Assembly: GCF_004011695.2 (NCBI RefSeq)
Contig: NC_082414.1
Span: 310,001-374,000 of the forward strand
Source: Ascochyta rabiei
Lineage: Eukaryota > Ascomycota > Dothideomycetes > Pleosporales > Didymellaceae
Direction of reading: 5' to 3'
Length of the DNA: 64,000 bases
The notes under the pieces are model-generated. The model was not told the origin of the DNA. It was given only the letters and a program-made list of their open reading frames with translations, and did no database searches. Position 1 is the stretch's first letter, and each line of letters opens with the position of its first letter. Shown here in pieces: positions 20,633 to 33,290 of the stretch. Position numbers and translations under genes: made by a program.

Positions 20633-23600
20633 TGAAAGGGTTTATATGCTTTTGGGCACTTACACTCATGCTGATGGATGTTTCTTGAATTATATAAACG
20701 GATGTCTTAACAGCGTCAGGCCGTATGCAGCTGGCAATGTGTGTCATGGCCGTCGTTTGAGGTTCCCGTGGCTCACTGTCTGAAGTACAAGGTAGGTGAG
20801 ACTTGGAAAGCGGGTTCGTCAAACATAAGGGCGTTCCCTGCATGGCTGATAGCAAGCAGCGACTTAAGTGTGGCTCATCCAGACTGCTATTGATACACAC
20901 AGCGACGAGGGACCCCCTGCTACTGCGAAGTACCTTAACAGCGGTGCGTCTAGGCTGTCGGAGGCGCATCCCGAATAGGCCATGGCGGGCTTTGGGGTGA
21001 AACGCGAGCCTAACCTCTCATGTCTGGCGACTTCTGGGGAACGACCAAGGCTATACCGTCCGAGCTAAGGACTAGGGCGATCTGCATGTTGCACATCACG
21101 GCACCTTCCCAGCCTACTTCTGGCACACAGACGGCGTGCTTTTCGTGATATGCATGGCGTTGATCTGCAGGACGCTGGGGAAGCAGCGCCGTCGCTCTAG
21201 CGCAAGCACATGACGCAAGAAGCTTCAATCATAAGTCCTGACAGCACTGGCTTGCGAATGGCGGATTGCGCATCAGCAACGGAGACAGCCAGCTAAATTG
21301 GCAGGAAAGCCGGCTAGTCGCTTGCTTGGACTGTAGCAGCACGTGGGCGGGTGCGCGGAAAGAGCACAGCTCATCGTGAGGTTTGGGTTTACGTGGCGAT
21401 ATAGGCGAACCCGGGACCGAACGCCCACAAAATTATTTCCGCGACTTTGTTGTGTCCATCTGAAGCTGGGAAGATGTTGTTCGGTTGAGTGTCGATGATA
21501 CTGCACATCGGTGCAGAGCGCTCAGAGCCATTCGGTACGTGGGCAGAGGTGAGGAAGGCCGAAGCGACGTTAGCGCGGCCTCCAGCGTCCTTCCTGCAGA
21601 TGCCACGTGAGAAAACAGTGTTGAATCGCGGCACGGCAGAAGCTCTGAGGATTCCAGCGCAACTTTCGGAGCAACACGTATTCCCGAGAAGCTGTTGCTA
21701 CCACTGGCTCGCCGTCTCACTGCAAAGGATCGTCCTGTGCCAATGATTTTCACCAAGTGGGGTCGAAACAGAGATGGCCAGGGTCTGTCGTGTCCCAGCA
21801 CCTTCCCTGCGCCTGTCACCGAAGAGCCACACACCCATGTTGACCGTTAGACCAGATTGCAGATCAGGCACAAAGGGCTTGCATCGTCTCTATCACATCG
21901 TCTTTCGTGACCATTACCCGGGCTGCATGAACCTTGCCCCAAGAGGTGATCTCTCTCAGCGCAGATGGCACGTTCTCGTTTCGCTTGAGCCCGCGGGGCA
22001 GCCTGGCTCGGGGCTACACGTTTGAGATTGCTCTACACGGCTTGAATCCACCTAGGGGGGAGCGCTGGCTTCCAGATGCCTGGCGTTGAAGCCTCCCCGC
22101 TTCCAACGAAACACAAAACGGTACCAATATAAGAGCTCGACAGGCAAGCCATGGTTTGCCCTGGACAGTTGCGTTGGATAAGACTTGCCAAGCTTTCTTA
22201 AGTTCTTCTCCCGTGTGAGTTCCAAGCTTTGCAGCAATCACACACATTGCATACCAACGTGCATCTGTAGCGGCTCACAGTAAGAAGTACAACACCCAGG
22301 GACGTTACATTCCCCTTCCCCCTTTTACAGGTGTAAACTGGAACTGGAGGATCCGTTCCTTACGAGTGATGCCTGCAGGATGAACGGGCCTTGTCTGTGG
22401 CTGCAGCCGTTTCATAGTGCCATTCTTGTCGGTGTGGCTTCTCAAGGAAGATTCAAAGCAAACATCTGGATCCTCTGGATTACTCTTCCAAACAGATGGC
22501 GTTGATTGAGCGTTTAATGTTCTGGAATCGGCGCATATGTTTTCAAAAACACAACCCTCGAAGTCAGACTTCTCTCAAAAAGCATTCGCTGTGCAATCCG
22601 TCGGCAATACTTCCGCCTGCGAGTTGCGATCCGAAGTCACGCCAAGCGATGCTGTGATGAGCAGGGGAGCAGCAGCACGAGCCCCCACCCAACTTGGAAT
22701 CATTCGACGCAACCCGCATGCGGCTACCTCCTTTCCTGTCCCTTTCTCGGAGTTATTGCGTGTGTGGTCCTTCTTGCAGCACAGAATCGTATGCGGCAAG
22801 ATGCTCCAAAAGCAGGCCTTTCGGCTTGATTCGATAGTCTCTTTCGACTTGTTTGGAGAGGTCCTGTACGCAGACTATACGTAATCGCACCTACTAGGTT
22901 CATTGCGCTGAATCACCCTATTCTTCAATAATCGTTCATTGACCGGAGTAGTAACTGTGTCCGCTTCCAATATGACTCGACAAAGTTGCAGCATTGCGCT
23001 CTTCGCATCATGCGGTCGCCTTGCCGGCTATGATTTCGATTCAATCAAAGCGCGACGTATTCGAGTCGTGACACTGCTCGATTGCATCTAAAGCCTCCCG
23101 TCATTGCTTACACCTTCTGTAATATGAACCAGGGTCGCCCTTCGACCATGTCTACCCGCAATTATTCGACACAGATTGTAGGAGGACTTTCCTGCCCTGG
23201 GCTACTAAGTGGACTAGTTCTCCCAATGATCGGATCCTTGCAGCCGATAGAGCGCCTACACCGGTGCAGCGTGCTCCACTAGCACTCAGGCTTCTACACA
23301 TTGACCCCAAAGAATTGTAACAGTCCTCCAACATGCACAATGTGCCACGCGATGGTTCACACTCAGTCCGCTGTTATTATGTCGGCCATCTACTCTCAGA
23401 AATCACTAGCACATTGTATGCATGCTCCGAACTTAGTCATTACTACTATATCTCGATAATTCTGCCGTACAAATTACAATTTTCGAACCTGTAGATCACT
23501 GAAACGTGCAGATCTCTTCCTCCCGATAGAACTACCGAGAATCCACACTCGCGGTGCCCCATTCTTGAAGGAACCGTCGTCGGCCTTTTGTAGTTTTGAC

Positions 23601-25217
23601 ACGACATAAAGATGGTAGCAGGCTCATTGTTGTTACTCAACAGCATACTGCTCGATACCATTCGTGTGGCTATCCACAAGAACAGAAGAAGAAATACAGC
23701 CCCAAGATTCGACTAACAACGAAAAGCCTTCTCATCTTCCCCATCCTCCCTCATGGACCTCCTCGGACTCTCGCCGAGGACTGATATACGCAGTACGTGC
23801 TATCGGTCACGCTAGGTATCGGCACGAGGTTCCGGTGAGAAGTTGATTTGTCAATTACTCAAGGCACATCATGCATGTTCAGCACAGCAACTCATCCGAT
23901 AGAACCAGATCTACAGACCTAGCCAGCTGCTCTTCGACCACCGAAGCATTCACTCCACCACAGCGTCTAACGCACTACCTTACGCGAGGGCAGTCCAAGA
24001 CACTACCAGGTTGCTCCTAACTTCACCGAGTCAAACACATGGATGCCCGCAATGCTGATACTTGTCGATCCCGGTAGGGACCAGGTCTTGAGAACAACGC
24101 AACTGCCTGCAATCATTCACACCGTTCACCGTAGAGAGCATTTCCGTAAACACTAAGAGCTGCAGCAATGGCCTGATTGCATCGGAACAGTCTTTAGACA
24201 CGATAATTTCACGTCTGGCACTCTAGATGCTCGTCAGTTCTGGGCCGATTGCTGCACATTAACGCCAGTCTCTGACGTAGTTTCTTCGAATCCTTGCAAC
24301 AAGTGCACCCATCATACTGCAGAAGACACAAGACACAGGTAACGATTCTAGAGTTCTATATAACAGAGCCTGGAGGTCTCCACTGGGGTCTAGACATTTG
24401 TCAACCTCATGCAAGGAGTGCAGTGGAGCTGCATTTGTGTATTGGGGACTTGTCGACAAAGCCAAGGTAGTTAGATATCAGGACTCAAGGAGCAGGTGCG
24501 TTTGTGGCTCGCTGTTCTTGCAAAATCAAGAGCGCACATTAACGTCGCCGCAGCTTTGTATCGTCACATGCTGACACGTGAGCTACAGACGTGAGTACAA
24601 TAGCTCACGTCTATCAGTCCAAGTCCGCTGATAGGCTACACGACTCATCGTGAACTACAACAATACAGCGACGAGCTTCACACGAGCAGTGTTGGTCTTG
24701 TAGAGAGCGGCATGGGCGAGGGTCTTGTGACGGTGTTTTGGCTTCACTGGTAGCTCTAGTGATTTGTAGCTGGCCTGATTGTTCGTGTGAATGTCGTTGC
24801 CTCGATGCAGAGCTCGTAGTAGTGACCTGAGGACTAGATTGAATAGGCTTAGCAGTCCTCTACATAAATATGCAGACCGGTGACATATCAAAGATGCGCT
24901 AGGTTGTAATTTCAATGCGTACAGATTTTGCTTTACATAAAATACACTCTGACCGGGTCGAAGATTTGCTACAGCTATCGTACACAAGTTAACATATCTA
25001 GATCGAAGGCTAGAACAGAGCGCGAGGCGTCCTGTCGAGATGTCACCGCGACTTGGCGTCCGCCTACTCTTCGTTCCAGAACTTCTTGCTCGCGTGACCA
25101 CCTCCCTGAAAGTCCATAGCCTTAACCTAGAACAAGAGCTGAACGCATGAACCTCGACTGTGATGGTGCACTACGACAATTTCTCAATACAGCAATTACA
25201 CGCAAAGTGCACAGGTT
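20633..25217. other. 4.6-kb interval without a recognisable gene
   Basis: No frame longer than about 150 codons, no domain motifs and no plausible spliced model. Composition is ordinary rather than AT-rich, so it is not a RIP island. It includes a 9-bp-stem inverted repeat (agacgtgag at 24587, ctcacgtct at 24604, 8-nt loop) with a cacgtgagct copy just upstream. The minus-strand frame 24655-25101 has coding-like length but no recognisable content. Possible contents are regulatory DNA, non-coding transcripts or a long-decayed element. Confidence 0.5.
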
Positions 25218-26968
25218 CTACCGTAGCTCCACACCCAGTCTGTCAACGAGGAGACTGCGCAGCCGCTCATGCAATGCATTTGTTTCCTCGTTGGTGAGCG
25301 TGCGTTCCAAGCTGCGATAGTTGATGCGGTAGCACAAGCTTTTCTTGCCGGTCTTGGGGTGCTCAAACTCATCCACAAGCCTTACATCCTCGACCAGGTC
25401 GCCACAGACCTCGCGCGCGATTTCCATGACATCGTTTTCGTGGAACGAAGGCGCTGCAGGAGCTGGCGCTGCAGGAGGTATGATCGTCGAGGAGCTAGTT
25501 GCAGAATCTGACGGGGATGGCGTAGGTGCTGTTGCCGGTGGGTGAATAGAAGCCGCACCTGCGCCCGCACCCCCTGCAGCGCTCTTCTTGGGCTGAAGCC
25601 AGAAGCTCACGTCCTTGAAACACGCGGGATATTTGCTGAAGGGGACAAACGTCTTGATCGGTCCGGCTTCGCTGAATTGGCTCAAGAAGCGGGTGTCCTT
25701 GGACCAGAAGAGTCGAATGTCGGGAATGGAGTACAGAAGCATGGCGATACGCTCGAGACCGAGACCAAACGCCCAGCCTACGCGTTCAGACACACCGGCA
25801 TTGTTCAGGATGGGCTGAGATACAACTCCGGATCCCAGCACTTCCAGCCACTCACCTTGCCACCAGACTTCGAGCTCCCAGCTGGGCGACGTGAAGGGAA
25901 AGTACGCTTCCACCCAGCGGACTTTCAGCGGCTCGTCAGCTTCTGTTTCTACAATTGAAGCGGATTTGGCAGCGTTGAAGATGGTGATGACCATGTCCTC
26001 CAAACTGCGCTTCAGGTGCGCGGCGATGGCCTCGACTTCCTCGGCGGAGTGTGTGGTCTGTAGTGGATTGCGCTCGGCATGCATCGTGGGGTTTGGGTCC
26101 TCGACTACGACGTTGTGTTTTGGGATCTTGTCCACGTCGGCCCAGATTATTTCTGCGAGGGATCTACCTTCCTTTTCAGCCTGGGAACGGTCCCACGTTC
26201 GTGCGCCCTCCATTTGGTGGAACACAGGGTAGTGGGAGCGGTCAATGGCATCGCGGCGGTAAACGTCTGCGCTAATCAAGTACCCTTCGGTCTCGTTTGC
26301 GCGGAAGGTGTCGGCTTGGTGAGCAGAGGTGTGGGTGCGCAGTACGGTCTCTTTGTTCAGGTAGTATGTGTCGGTTCGGTTCCGGCCAACATGGTCCGGT
26401 GGGAAGCCCAGGGAGTCGAAGTTCTGGGCAGTAGAGACAATGGGGAATAGACCGTTGTGAGCTTTGTAGCCGGGGAAGCGTGACTCGATGAGTTTGCGGG
26501 TGATGGTGAGAGGGTGGTCTGGTTGGAGGTGCAGGCGTCGGGGTATGGCGTCAAGGATTGTTGGGGGTGTGTTCATCCATTCGTCTGTTTTGTATGTTCG
26601 TCCTTCAACGACGACTTGGCTTGGTGGCGCTAGCGAGACTTAGATGTTTGTTTTGCAGCATGCTCTCGACCAATCATGCGTAGATCTGAGGCTGCACGCA
26701 AAGAGCGAAGAGCGAATTGACAGGCCGCAGCACATCGGAGACAGAAAATGGCCGACAACAAAGATGTGGAAGTGGAAGTGGAAGTGGAAGTGGATGTCGG
26801 GTGTTTGGTGCCGAGAGGAGATTGTCACATGACAGCTCACTCACCAGAAGAGTTGCCTCTCACCAACTGCAGGCACGGCCAGGGACGCAGTTGAGACGTC
26901 CGTATCCTGAATGCCGCATTTCGGTTCACCTGGCGACACGATGCCGTGGACCACCTCGGTATGTGCAT
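25218..26968 (-). CDS. MSF1: Mitochondrial phenylalanyl-tRNA synthetase
   Basis: The main frame ends at 25218. It contains the class II core (QNFDSL, DTYYLN, RTHTSAHQ, SADVYRRDAIDRSHYPVFHQMEG, RWVEAYFPFTSPSWELEV, GLGLERIAMLLY, DIRLFW) and a C-terminal anticodon-binding FDX-ACB domain (SKYPACFKDVSFWL, EHPKTGKKSLCYRI, ERTLTNEE). A Ser/Pro/Ala-rich linker of about 45 residues separates them. The enzyme is monomeric and charges mitochondrial tRNA-Phe. The ATG at 26576 is too late, because family sequence continues upstream in frame (VVVEGRTYKTDEW). My best model adds exon 26968-26845, an Arg-rich targeting peptide (MHIPRWSTASCRQVNRNAAF), joined by a 215-bp intron (GTGAGT...CTAG) to 26629-25218: 511 aa. 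The core is certain; exon 1 is inferred. Confidence 0.9.
26766..26795. repeat. GTGGAA hexamer repeat
   Basis: Five near-perfect GTGGAA/GTGGAT units, lying in the inferred first intron of the mitochondrial PheRS gene. Confidence 0.85.
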
Positions 26969-27257
26969 TTTCTCGATGGACTGCCCGCGCTGAAGTCGAC
27001 CGTCGCGTCCCAAGAAAACAGCAGCAAGCAGCACGCGAGTGTCCGCCAAGCGCGGGATCCGTGCCTGCATGGTTCGCCTGTTCGGCTATGTGCCCGCGGG
27101 TTAGCTGCATATTTTTCCGGATGACGTGAATCTCTCGGCCGCACAACAACCACCGAGCCAGCACTCACTCTCCGATCCACGTGGGGCAGTACCTCTCTGT
27201 TAAGGTCGCAGAGCCCGCCGTGAGCTACATGCAGCATTTGCGCAGCTCTCTTGCATA

Positions 27258-28345
27258 ATGTCAGCCCTCAAGACGCAGAGAAGTGGTGCTGAGGTGAGGA
27301 AGAGCGAGGATGTGGTGAGCGTGATGAAGGTGGTGAACAGGCCAGTGCATTATCCCTTCTGGTTTGGAGGGAGCGCGAGTTGCTGTGCGACGCTGTTCAC
27401 ACACCCACTGGATCTTGGTAGGTTGCAGCTGCCGCGCTCTCAATTGGCCGTCTTCTAACCATTGCGCAGTCAAGGTACACCATCACCACCAGCCTCACGC
27501 ATCCAAACTCACAGTCCCAGGTCCGGTTACAAACACAGGCAGCCAGCGGCGCTAAGCTGAACATGTCCCAAATGTTCGCCCACATTGCGAGGACAGACGG
27601 CTTTGGCGGCCTATACCGTGGCGTACGCCCCCCAATTCCTCCCCAGTCATGCTCTACTAACACACCACAGCTCTCAGCCGCCCAACTCCGCCAGATAACC
27701 TACTCCATGACGCGCTTCGGTGTCTACGAGGCCCTCAAAGAACGCTTCACCACAGCAGACGCAAAACCCTCCTTCCTGACTCTGGTCGGCATGGCCTCTA
27801 TCTCTGGCTTCCTCGGCGGCGTCGCCGGCAACCCAGGCGACATCCTCAACGTCCGCATGCAGCACGACTCTGCGCTTCCGCCGGAGAAGCGACGCAACTA
27901 CAAACACGCCCTGGATGGCGTGATACGCATGGCGCGCGAAGAAGGCGTGGCCAGCCTCTGGAAAGGCGTGTGGCCCAACTGCGGACGAGCGGTGCTCATG
28001 ACAATCGGACAGTTGGCCACCTACGACGGCTTCAAGGGCCTGCTGCTCAAGTACACGCCGCTGCAGGACAACCTGAACACGCACTTCACCGCCTCCTTCA
28101 TGGCGGGCTTCGTCGCAACGACAATCTGCTCGCCCGTCGACGTGATCAAGACGCGCGTCATGAGCTCCCACGTCAAGGAAGGCCTGGTCAAGCTCGTCAC
28201 CGACATCACCCGCCAGGAGGGCCTGCGGTGGATGTTCAAGGGCTGGGTCCCAAGCTTCATCCGCGTCGGTCCGCACACCGTCCTCACCTTCTTGTTTCTG
28301 GAGCAGCATAAGAAGTACTTCAGGCGGTTCAAGGGTCTGGAGTAG
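27258..28345 (+). CDS. DIC1: Mitochondrial dicarboxylate carrier (SLC25 family)
   Basis: Four exons, 27258-27417, 27470-27474, 27521-27622 and 27671-28345; 313 aa. Exon 2 is only 5 nt (tcaag) and supplies the Val-Lys of the first carrier signature PLDLVKVRLQ; both flanking introns (52 and 46 bp) are GT...AG. The third intron is 48 bp and happens to leave the frame open. The three signatures are PLDLVKVRLQ, PGDILNVRMQ and PVDVIKTRVM, the standard threefold repeat with six transmembrane helices. The second repeat (NPGDILNVRMQHD, followed by RRNYKHALDG) is that of dicarboxylate (malate/phosphate) carriers such as yeast Dic1. It acts in the inner mitochondrial membrane. The transport substrate is inferred from this motif. 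Confidence 0.93.
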
Positions 28346-28916
28346 TAGACGCTGCATGGTTTTGGAGGTGGAGAGAGGACAAGAGAACAAGAGGGGAAAG
28401 AGAAGCCGTGCCTGCTTGACGCTTGCTTTGCTTTTGTGTACATTGTTCGATACCAGTGCGCACACGCGCATGTTGCATGAGAGGCGTTCTGGCGACTTCG
28501 GGCTAGGGTATATACTTGTTTATACGTTGCGTAGACGAACATAGGTGAATCGGCATAGCGCATTATAGCATATACCAACAGACAATTGGATAACATTAAA
28601 GACTGCCATGTTTCAGCTCGCAACTGAGTTCTGCACAACGGCGATGGAGATGATAGAGATGGGTGATGGTAGGCAAGCTTTTCTTGCCTGATGAAAGAGA
28701 GCCAACGTATGTTGTTCGAAGATACGTAAACTACCATGGGAAAACCTGCGCTTTGGACGACGCCCTGTACCAGTCCCAGCAAACAAAAGGCTCAACCAAG
28801 GCCCGATTCCACCAACGCCGTGATATGCCATGCATCAGCCTTGCCCCAATGCTTCTTTAAACGCCGCAACCTTCATAAACAGAAACAAGACGAAAACGAT
28901 GATAGAAAATGTTCGC
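28346..28916. other. Convergent spacer between DIC1 and calcipressin genes
   Basis: 570 bp holding the two 3' flanks; nothing else recognised. Confidence 0.55.
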
Positions 28917-29772
28917 TCAGTGCATGAACTCGACCGGCGGCCTCGCAGTGCTGACATTCCGCCCCATCGACTTCTCTGTCGCAATCGGACCCTCGACGCC
29001 CTCCATCGCGTCTGGCGTCAGCGGCTGCGGGGTTTCTGTTGTATCCTCGACGGAAATAGCAGGCAGCTGCGGCGAGTCGCCGTGGTCCTCTGGATGATAT
29101 ACAACGACCGTGCTGCCAGTGCGGCGTCTGGTGATGGGCGACTTCTCAGCGTCCGACATGGGCGACGCAGCGTCATACGGGTGCGCGTGGAGTTTTGCCA
29201 GCGCCTCTGCGAGATCCTCAGGGTGCACAAGCTTGTTCGGGGCGTCCTCGTCGCGCATCTCCCAGCCCATGGGCGGGCTCGGCGGTGGGGAGATAAAGAA
29301 CAGCTTGTCGCTCTTAGGGAGCGGGAGGTGCTGGTCGGTGGGGTTCATGGGCGTGTCGATGCCGAAGTAAACGCGGATGCGGTAGCCCATGATGGTCTCG
29401 CCATCGAGCGTTTGTCGGATGGTGATGGCATCCTGCGTGCTGAAGAAGGAGACGACGATGCGCTTGAAGGACTTGAGGGGCGCCCATGTGTGGACCTTTG
29501 CGTGGGTGTCGATTGTTTGGCGGATTTCTATCAGGGTGGCGGGTTGGAAGATCTCAGGCGCAAGGAGGTTCTACGGCGCACGTTAGCTATGCTTCACGTG
29601 AGAGAATGGCAGGGACACATACTGTGATGATGAGCGTGTTTGACGGCGGCGACGGCTGGACGAGCGGCGGCAGGTCCGAAAGGTCGAGGGAAAGTGGCGA
29701 TTTGCTTCCTGACGATGCGCGCGAGCGCTGTGGTGATGGGATGGTGACTTGCATGTTTGCGGCTGCGAGCAT
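28917..29772 (-). CDS. RCN1: Calcipressin (regulator of calcineurin)
   Basis: Two exons, 29772-29623 and 29570-28917, with a 52-bp intron (GTATGT...GTAG); 267 aa. The N-terminal half is the RRM-like fold of the family (NTLIITNLLAPEIF, then FKRIVVSFF and GYRIRVYFG). The hallmark motif LFFISPPPSPP lies at about residues 140-150 and is followed by GWEMRDEDAPNK. In the family this Ser-Pro motif is phosphorylated and contacts calcineurin. A later TVVVYHPEDHGDSPQLP-like segment matches the calcineurin-docking/terminal region of fungal members. The tail is extended and acidic. Calcipressins tune calcineurin phosphatase in calcium and stress signalling. Start chosen at the first ATG giving the intact fold; ATG at residue 7 is an alternative. 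Confidence 0.93.
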
Positions 29773-30249
29773 GTGTGCGGAGAGCAGAGCTTTACTGTGC
29801 AGTGGGTCGCTGTGATGCGTGGAAGAACGAAGCAGGTGCTGCTAGTCTTATATCATGCGTGCAGCGGCGTGAAGAGAGGTCGCAGCTTCCGCATCCGTCA
29901 TGCAGTCGAGTTGCTTCTACTGCTGTTCGGGGGGCAGTGCATCGCGCCAAGCAAGTCACCAAAGCGTCCGACTTCTGGAATTTGTCCGCATGGTCTGGGC
30001 GGTCTTGCACAGCCCGGCTACACTTTTGCTTTGCGCGCAACAGCGCGTTCTCGCGTTCAGGAATTGTTGGCCGACGCGCGGCGGAGGGTCGGCGCAAGTG
30101 ACCGAGACAATGGAGGGGATTAGGTGCTTTTCTGTGTCGTACTTACTAGATTTCGGCAGCCAACCAGGTCGGGTATGGCGGGTCGCTCACCCCTGACTGG
30201 CTCTGGTGGGACTTCAGACAAGACAAAAAATAAGGTTTGCAGCAGAGGG

Positions 30250-33200
30250 GTTTAGGTTAATTAAAGTACAGTAAATCTGGCATATTAGCAATTATCTTTT
30301 TGTCTTAGATTTATTAGTAAATATATATATAATATAGACCCTAATTAACACCTTATAGTGTTTAGTTTTATAACCTAGTATCTCTAAACTACCTCTAATA
30401 ACGCAATTGCTGCTGCCTCTACTGCTATTACTGTTGTTACCTAGCTAGATAAGAGTAAAGGTCTAAAGTGGCTATAGAGACTATCCTGCTAGTTTACTAT
30501 CTTTAAAGCAATACTAAATATATAGTTATCTAAGGCTAATAGTAGGATTAATAATAAGCTATTTTGCTTTTTTACTTAGTTTATAAAGGCAGAGATAAAG
30601 GAGCTAGCTGTAAGTCTTAACCTACTACTTAAATATAGTAGTAATAAGAGATCTAGGTATCTGTTAGCATTAGTCTCTTTGCTAGAGGAGGCCTTGCTAG
30701 TGTTTTACTAGCGTACTGCTTACCTGTTAGCCTTTAGCTATGTTATCTACATATTTAGTAGAAGTTGTTTATAGCTTAGGGCTGTCTAGAACAGTATTTT
30801 GCAGTACATCTAGGGTATATAGGGTAGTTAGATTAAGTTAGATTTAAGTATAATAAAACAACTAACAATAGAGGCGTGCTATAAAGCTATTAGTAGCTTA
30901 CTTATAACTACTAATAACCTTATATTTAGCTTTATTAATAGTATAGAGATTGTGGTTTATAGACCTATATTTGCAGATTAGTAACTATACTACTCTAGTT
31001 ATAATAAGTAACACTTACTTGTCTATATAGCAGTTGTCTTACCTAATAGATTATTTAGTAGTTGCTTTACTAGCGTCCTATTATCTAGTAGAGACGTAAC
31101 TATGTGTATTATACTTAACTTTAGCAGCTAACTTAGTACGTTAATAAGCTAGCTGCTACTAAACTAGTACTAATACGTGTATAGTAACGCAGCTTTTAGA
31201 AGCTAGGATTATATACTAGGACTGTATAAGAACGTTAATAGAGAGTGCTTAACACCTACACAGAAGAAGATTAATTAGTAGTTGTTAACTAAGCAGATAG
31301 TAGTTAAGTAGGGCTTTAGTAGGGTAAAATAAAACTTTAAAATACTCTAACTACGCACCTTATTAATTACTAGGTTGTTACTAATTAGGATCTATATGCT
31401 AGTTTTCTTATTTCTGTAGAATTACTAGACCTGCCTAAGGTAGACAAATTAGATTATGTAGTTATTTAGTATAAAAGTGCTATTACTAGAGGAGTACATA
31501 AGTAGTAAATTTAAGTTAAATTAGGAGTAGAGGTGTAGGATAGCAGTAATTATAGAAGATTTAGTATATTAGTGTTAAGTTTTACTATATCTAATATGCT
31601 TGTAGGGCTTATAACACGCTAAAAATAGTAGAAAACTATATAAAACTAATAGCTATAAGCTGTCTACAGACTATCTGTAGGTTAAGAGGAATATACCTTA
31701 TAAGTAGGTCTATTTTATATAGCAAGCTTATATAAACACTAAGGGTTAAACCTAGCAGAATCTATAAAATTACCTAAAATTAGCTTAGTTTTGTAGGCTG
31801 CTGTAACTACCCTACAGCGCTAGCGCTTACTACTACCTAATCTATATAGCGCTAAACTAAAAACAGTAATATATAGACCCTACTAACGCATATCTATATA
31901 GCAGCTTAAAATACTAAATTTATTAGATTATTAAGTATAATACTACGCTGCTGCCTATATACCTATCCTACCTACCTTAATTTACCTAATAGAGCTAAAA
32001 TATACTTTATTATCTTATCTGTCTCCTTATAATGTGTCTTATTACGCTCTTCTAGTACTGTAAGACGTTACGCAGTCTCTTATTAAGACTCTTTAATAAA
32101 TTACTAAAGGTTAGATCCTCTACCTATGCTAGTGGCAGCAGCAGCTAACTTAGCTGCCCTATCCTCTGTTGCTCTAGCTAAGGCTCTTATAGACTAACTT
32201 AAGGCTAGTACAGACTCCTCCTTCTCTTACTATTACTTCTTCTTAGCACTTCTAAGCGTTAAACTACTTCTAATTAACTAGGAGGTAGTGCCTAACACAG
32301 AGTGTATATTATCTAAATCCTTAAAGCTGTTACTATTACCCTTAACAACTCTAATCTTACTTAGTTTATTAGAGTAAGATTGTGCTAACGTTGTCTTTAC
32401 AGTCTACTTAGCAGTTTACTACAGCATCTCTCTCTTCTTCTACTTTCTCTTATTTACCTTGTGCTCTGCTATATACTACGCTAACCTCTCTCTTACAGCA
32501 TTAACATGCTCCTAGTAGCTACTACGCCTAATATTACTCCTAGATATATTATCTGCTGCTATCTCTATATCCTAATTACGCAGTTAAGAGTCTATAAACT
32601 TTGTTATAGCGTTAATTAATACCTCTTAGTATCCCTTAACAAACTAGTATTATATAAACACGTAGAAGTTACCCTTCTTTTATAGATATAGATAGTAATA
32701 ATATAAGATTACTGCTAGCTCTATAATTACATGCTTTTCCTGCGCACTTATACACTTTAGACACCTCTGCCCTCTTATATCTTTATTGCTGCTGTTATTA
32801 GGTCCTACACTACCTCTTCTTAGAGCTCTGTCTAACGCAGTTAAGTTAAGACTCTAATTAGCTTTAAGCGTCTAGGCAATAAACCTGCGTGCAGGGGTTA
32901 GGAGGTAGGATAGATTAGTGCTAACGTTAAGGGGTAGACCTTGTAGTAGACATAGTAGTGTTGCTAGCAGTTGCAACAACAACGTAACAGACACTAATAA
33001 GAGGTAGGGTAAGACAGTAACTTCTGTTATAGAGGCCTTAACTTTAGAAGCCTGCTGCGCTACCTATGCAGTAGTACTAGGGCTTATTGTTTAGGTATAG
33101 GGTTATAAACTAGGTAGATCCTCTATCTTTTAGATCTAGTAACAAAATACACTATAGCAAAAAATCTAGTTTACCCTACAACTTTATAACTAGTTAGTTG

Positions 33201-33290
33201 TAAACTAGTAGTTAACTGCTAAGAAAAGGTTTAAGTTTTTATCTAAACTAACGCTGAACAGCATGCCTAGCAGGCATTATTATTAGTGTT
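30250..33290. repeat. AT-rich, stop-saturated island, probably a RIP-destroyed transposable element
   Basis: Over about 3 kb the sequence becomes extremely rich in TpA and poor in CpA. For example, the 60 bases from 30301 contain about fifteen TpA and a single CpA by eye. Surviving cytosines are mostly in CpT. No frame of note is open on either strand, and both edges are sharp against ordinary DNA. This is the signature of repeat-induced point mutation in filamentous ascomycetes. A possible RIP-altered coding strand is suggested by Ser/Lys/Glu-like codon remnants on the minus strand near 32100-32500, but I cannot name the element. Clear terminal repeats or target-site duplications were not found. 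Confidence 0.75.

Noticed and set aside
24655..25101. 148-codon minus-strand frame
   Set aside because: Length alone; no motif, leader or neighbour support.
27674..28471. 265-codon antisense frame over DIC1
   Set aside because: The plus-strand carrier signatures are decisive.
30250..33290. Terminal inverted or long terminal repeats at the edges of the AT island
   Set aside because: Left and right ends were compared in both orientations by eye; only short AT-rich similarity was found, below what chance allows in such sequence.
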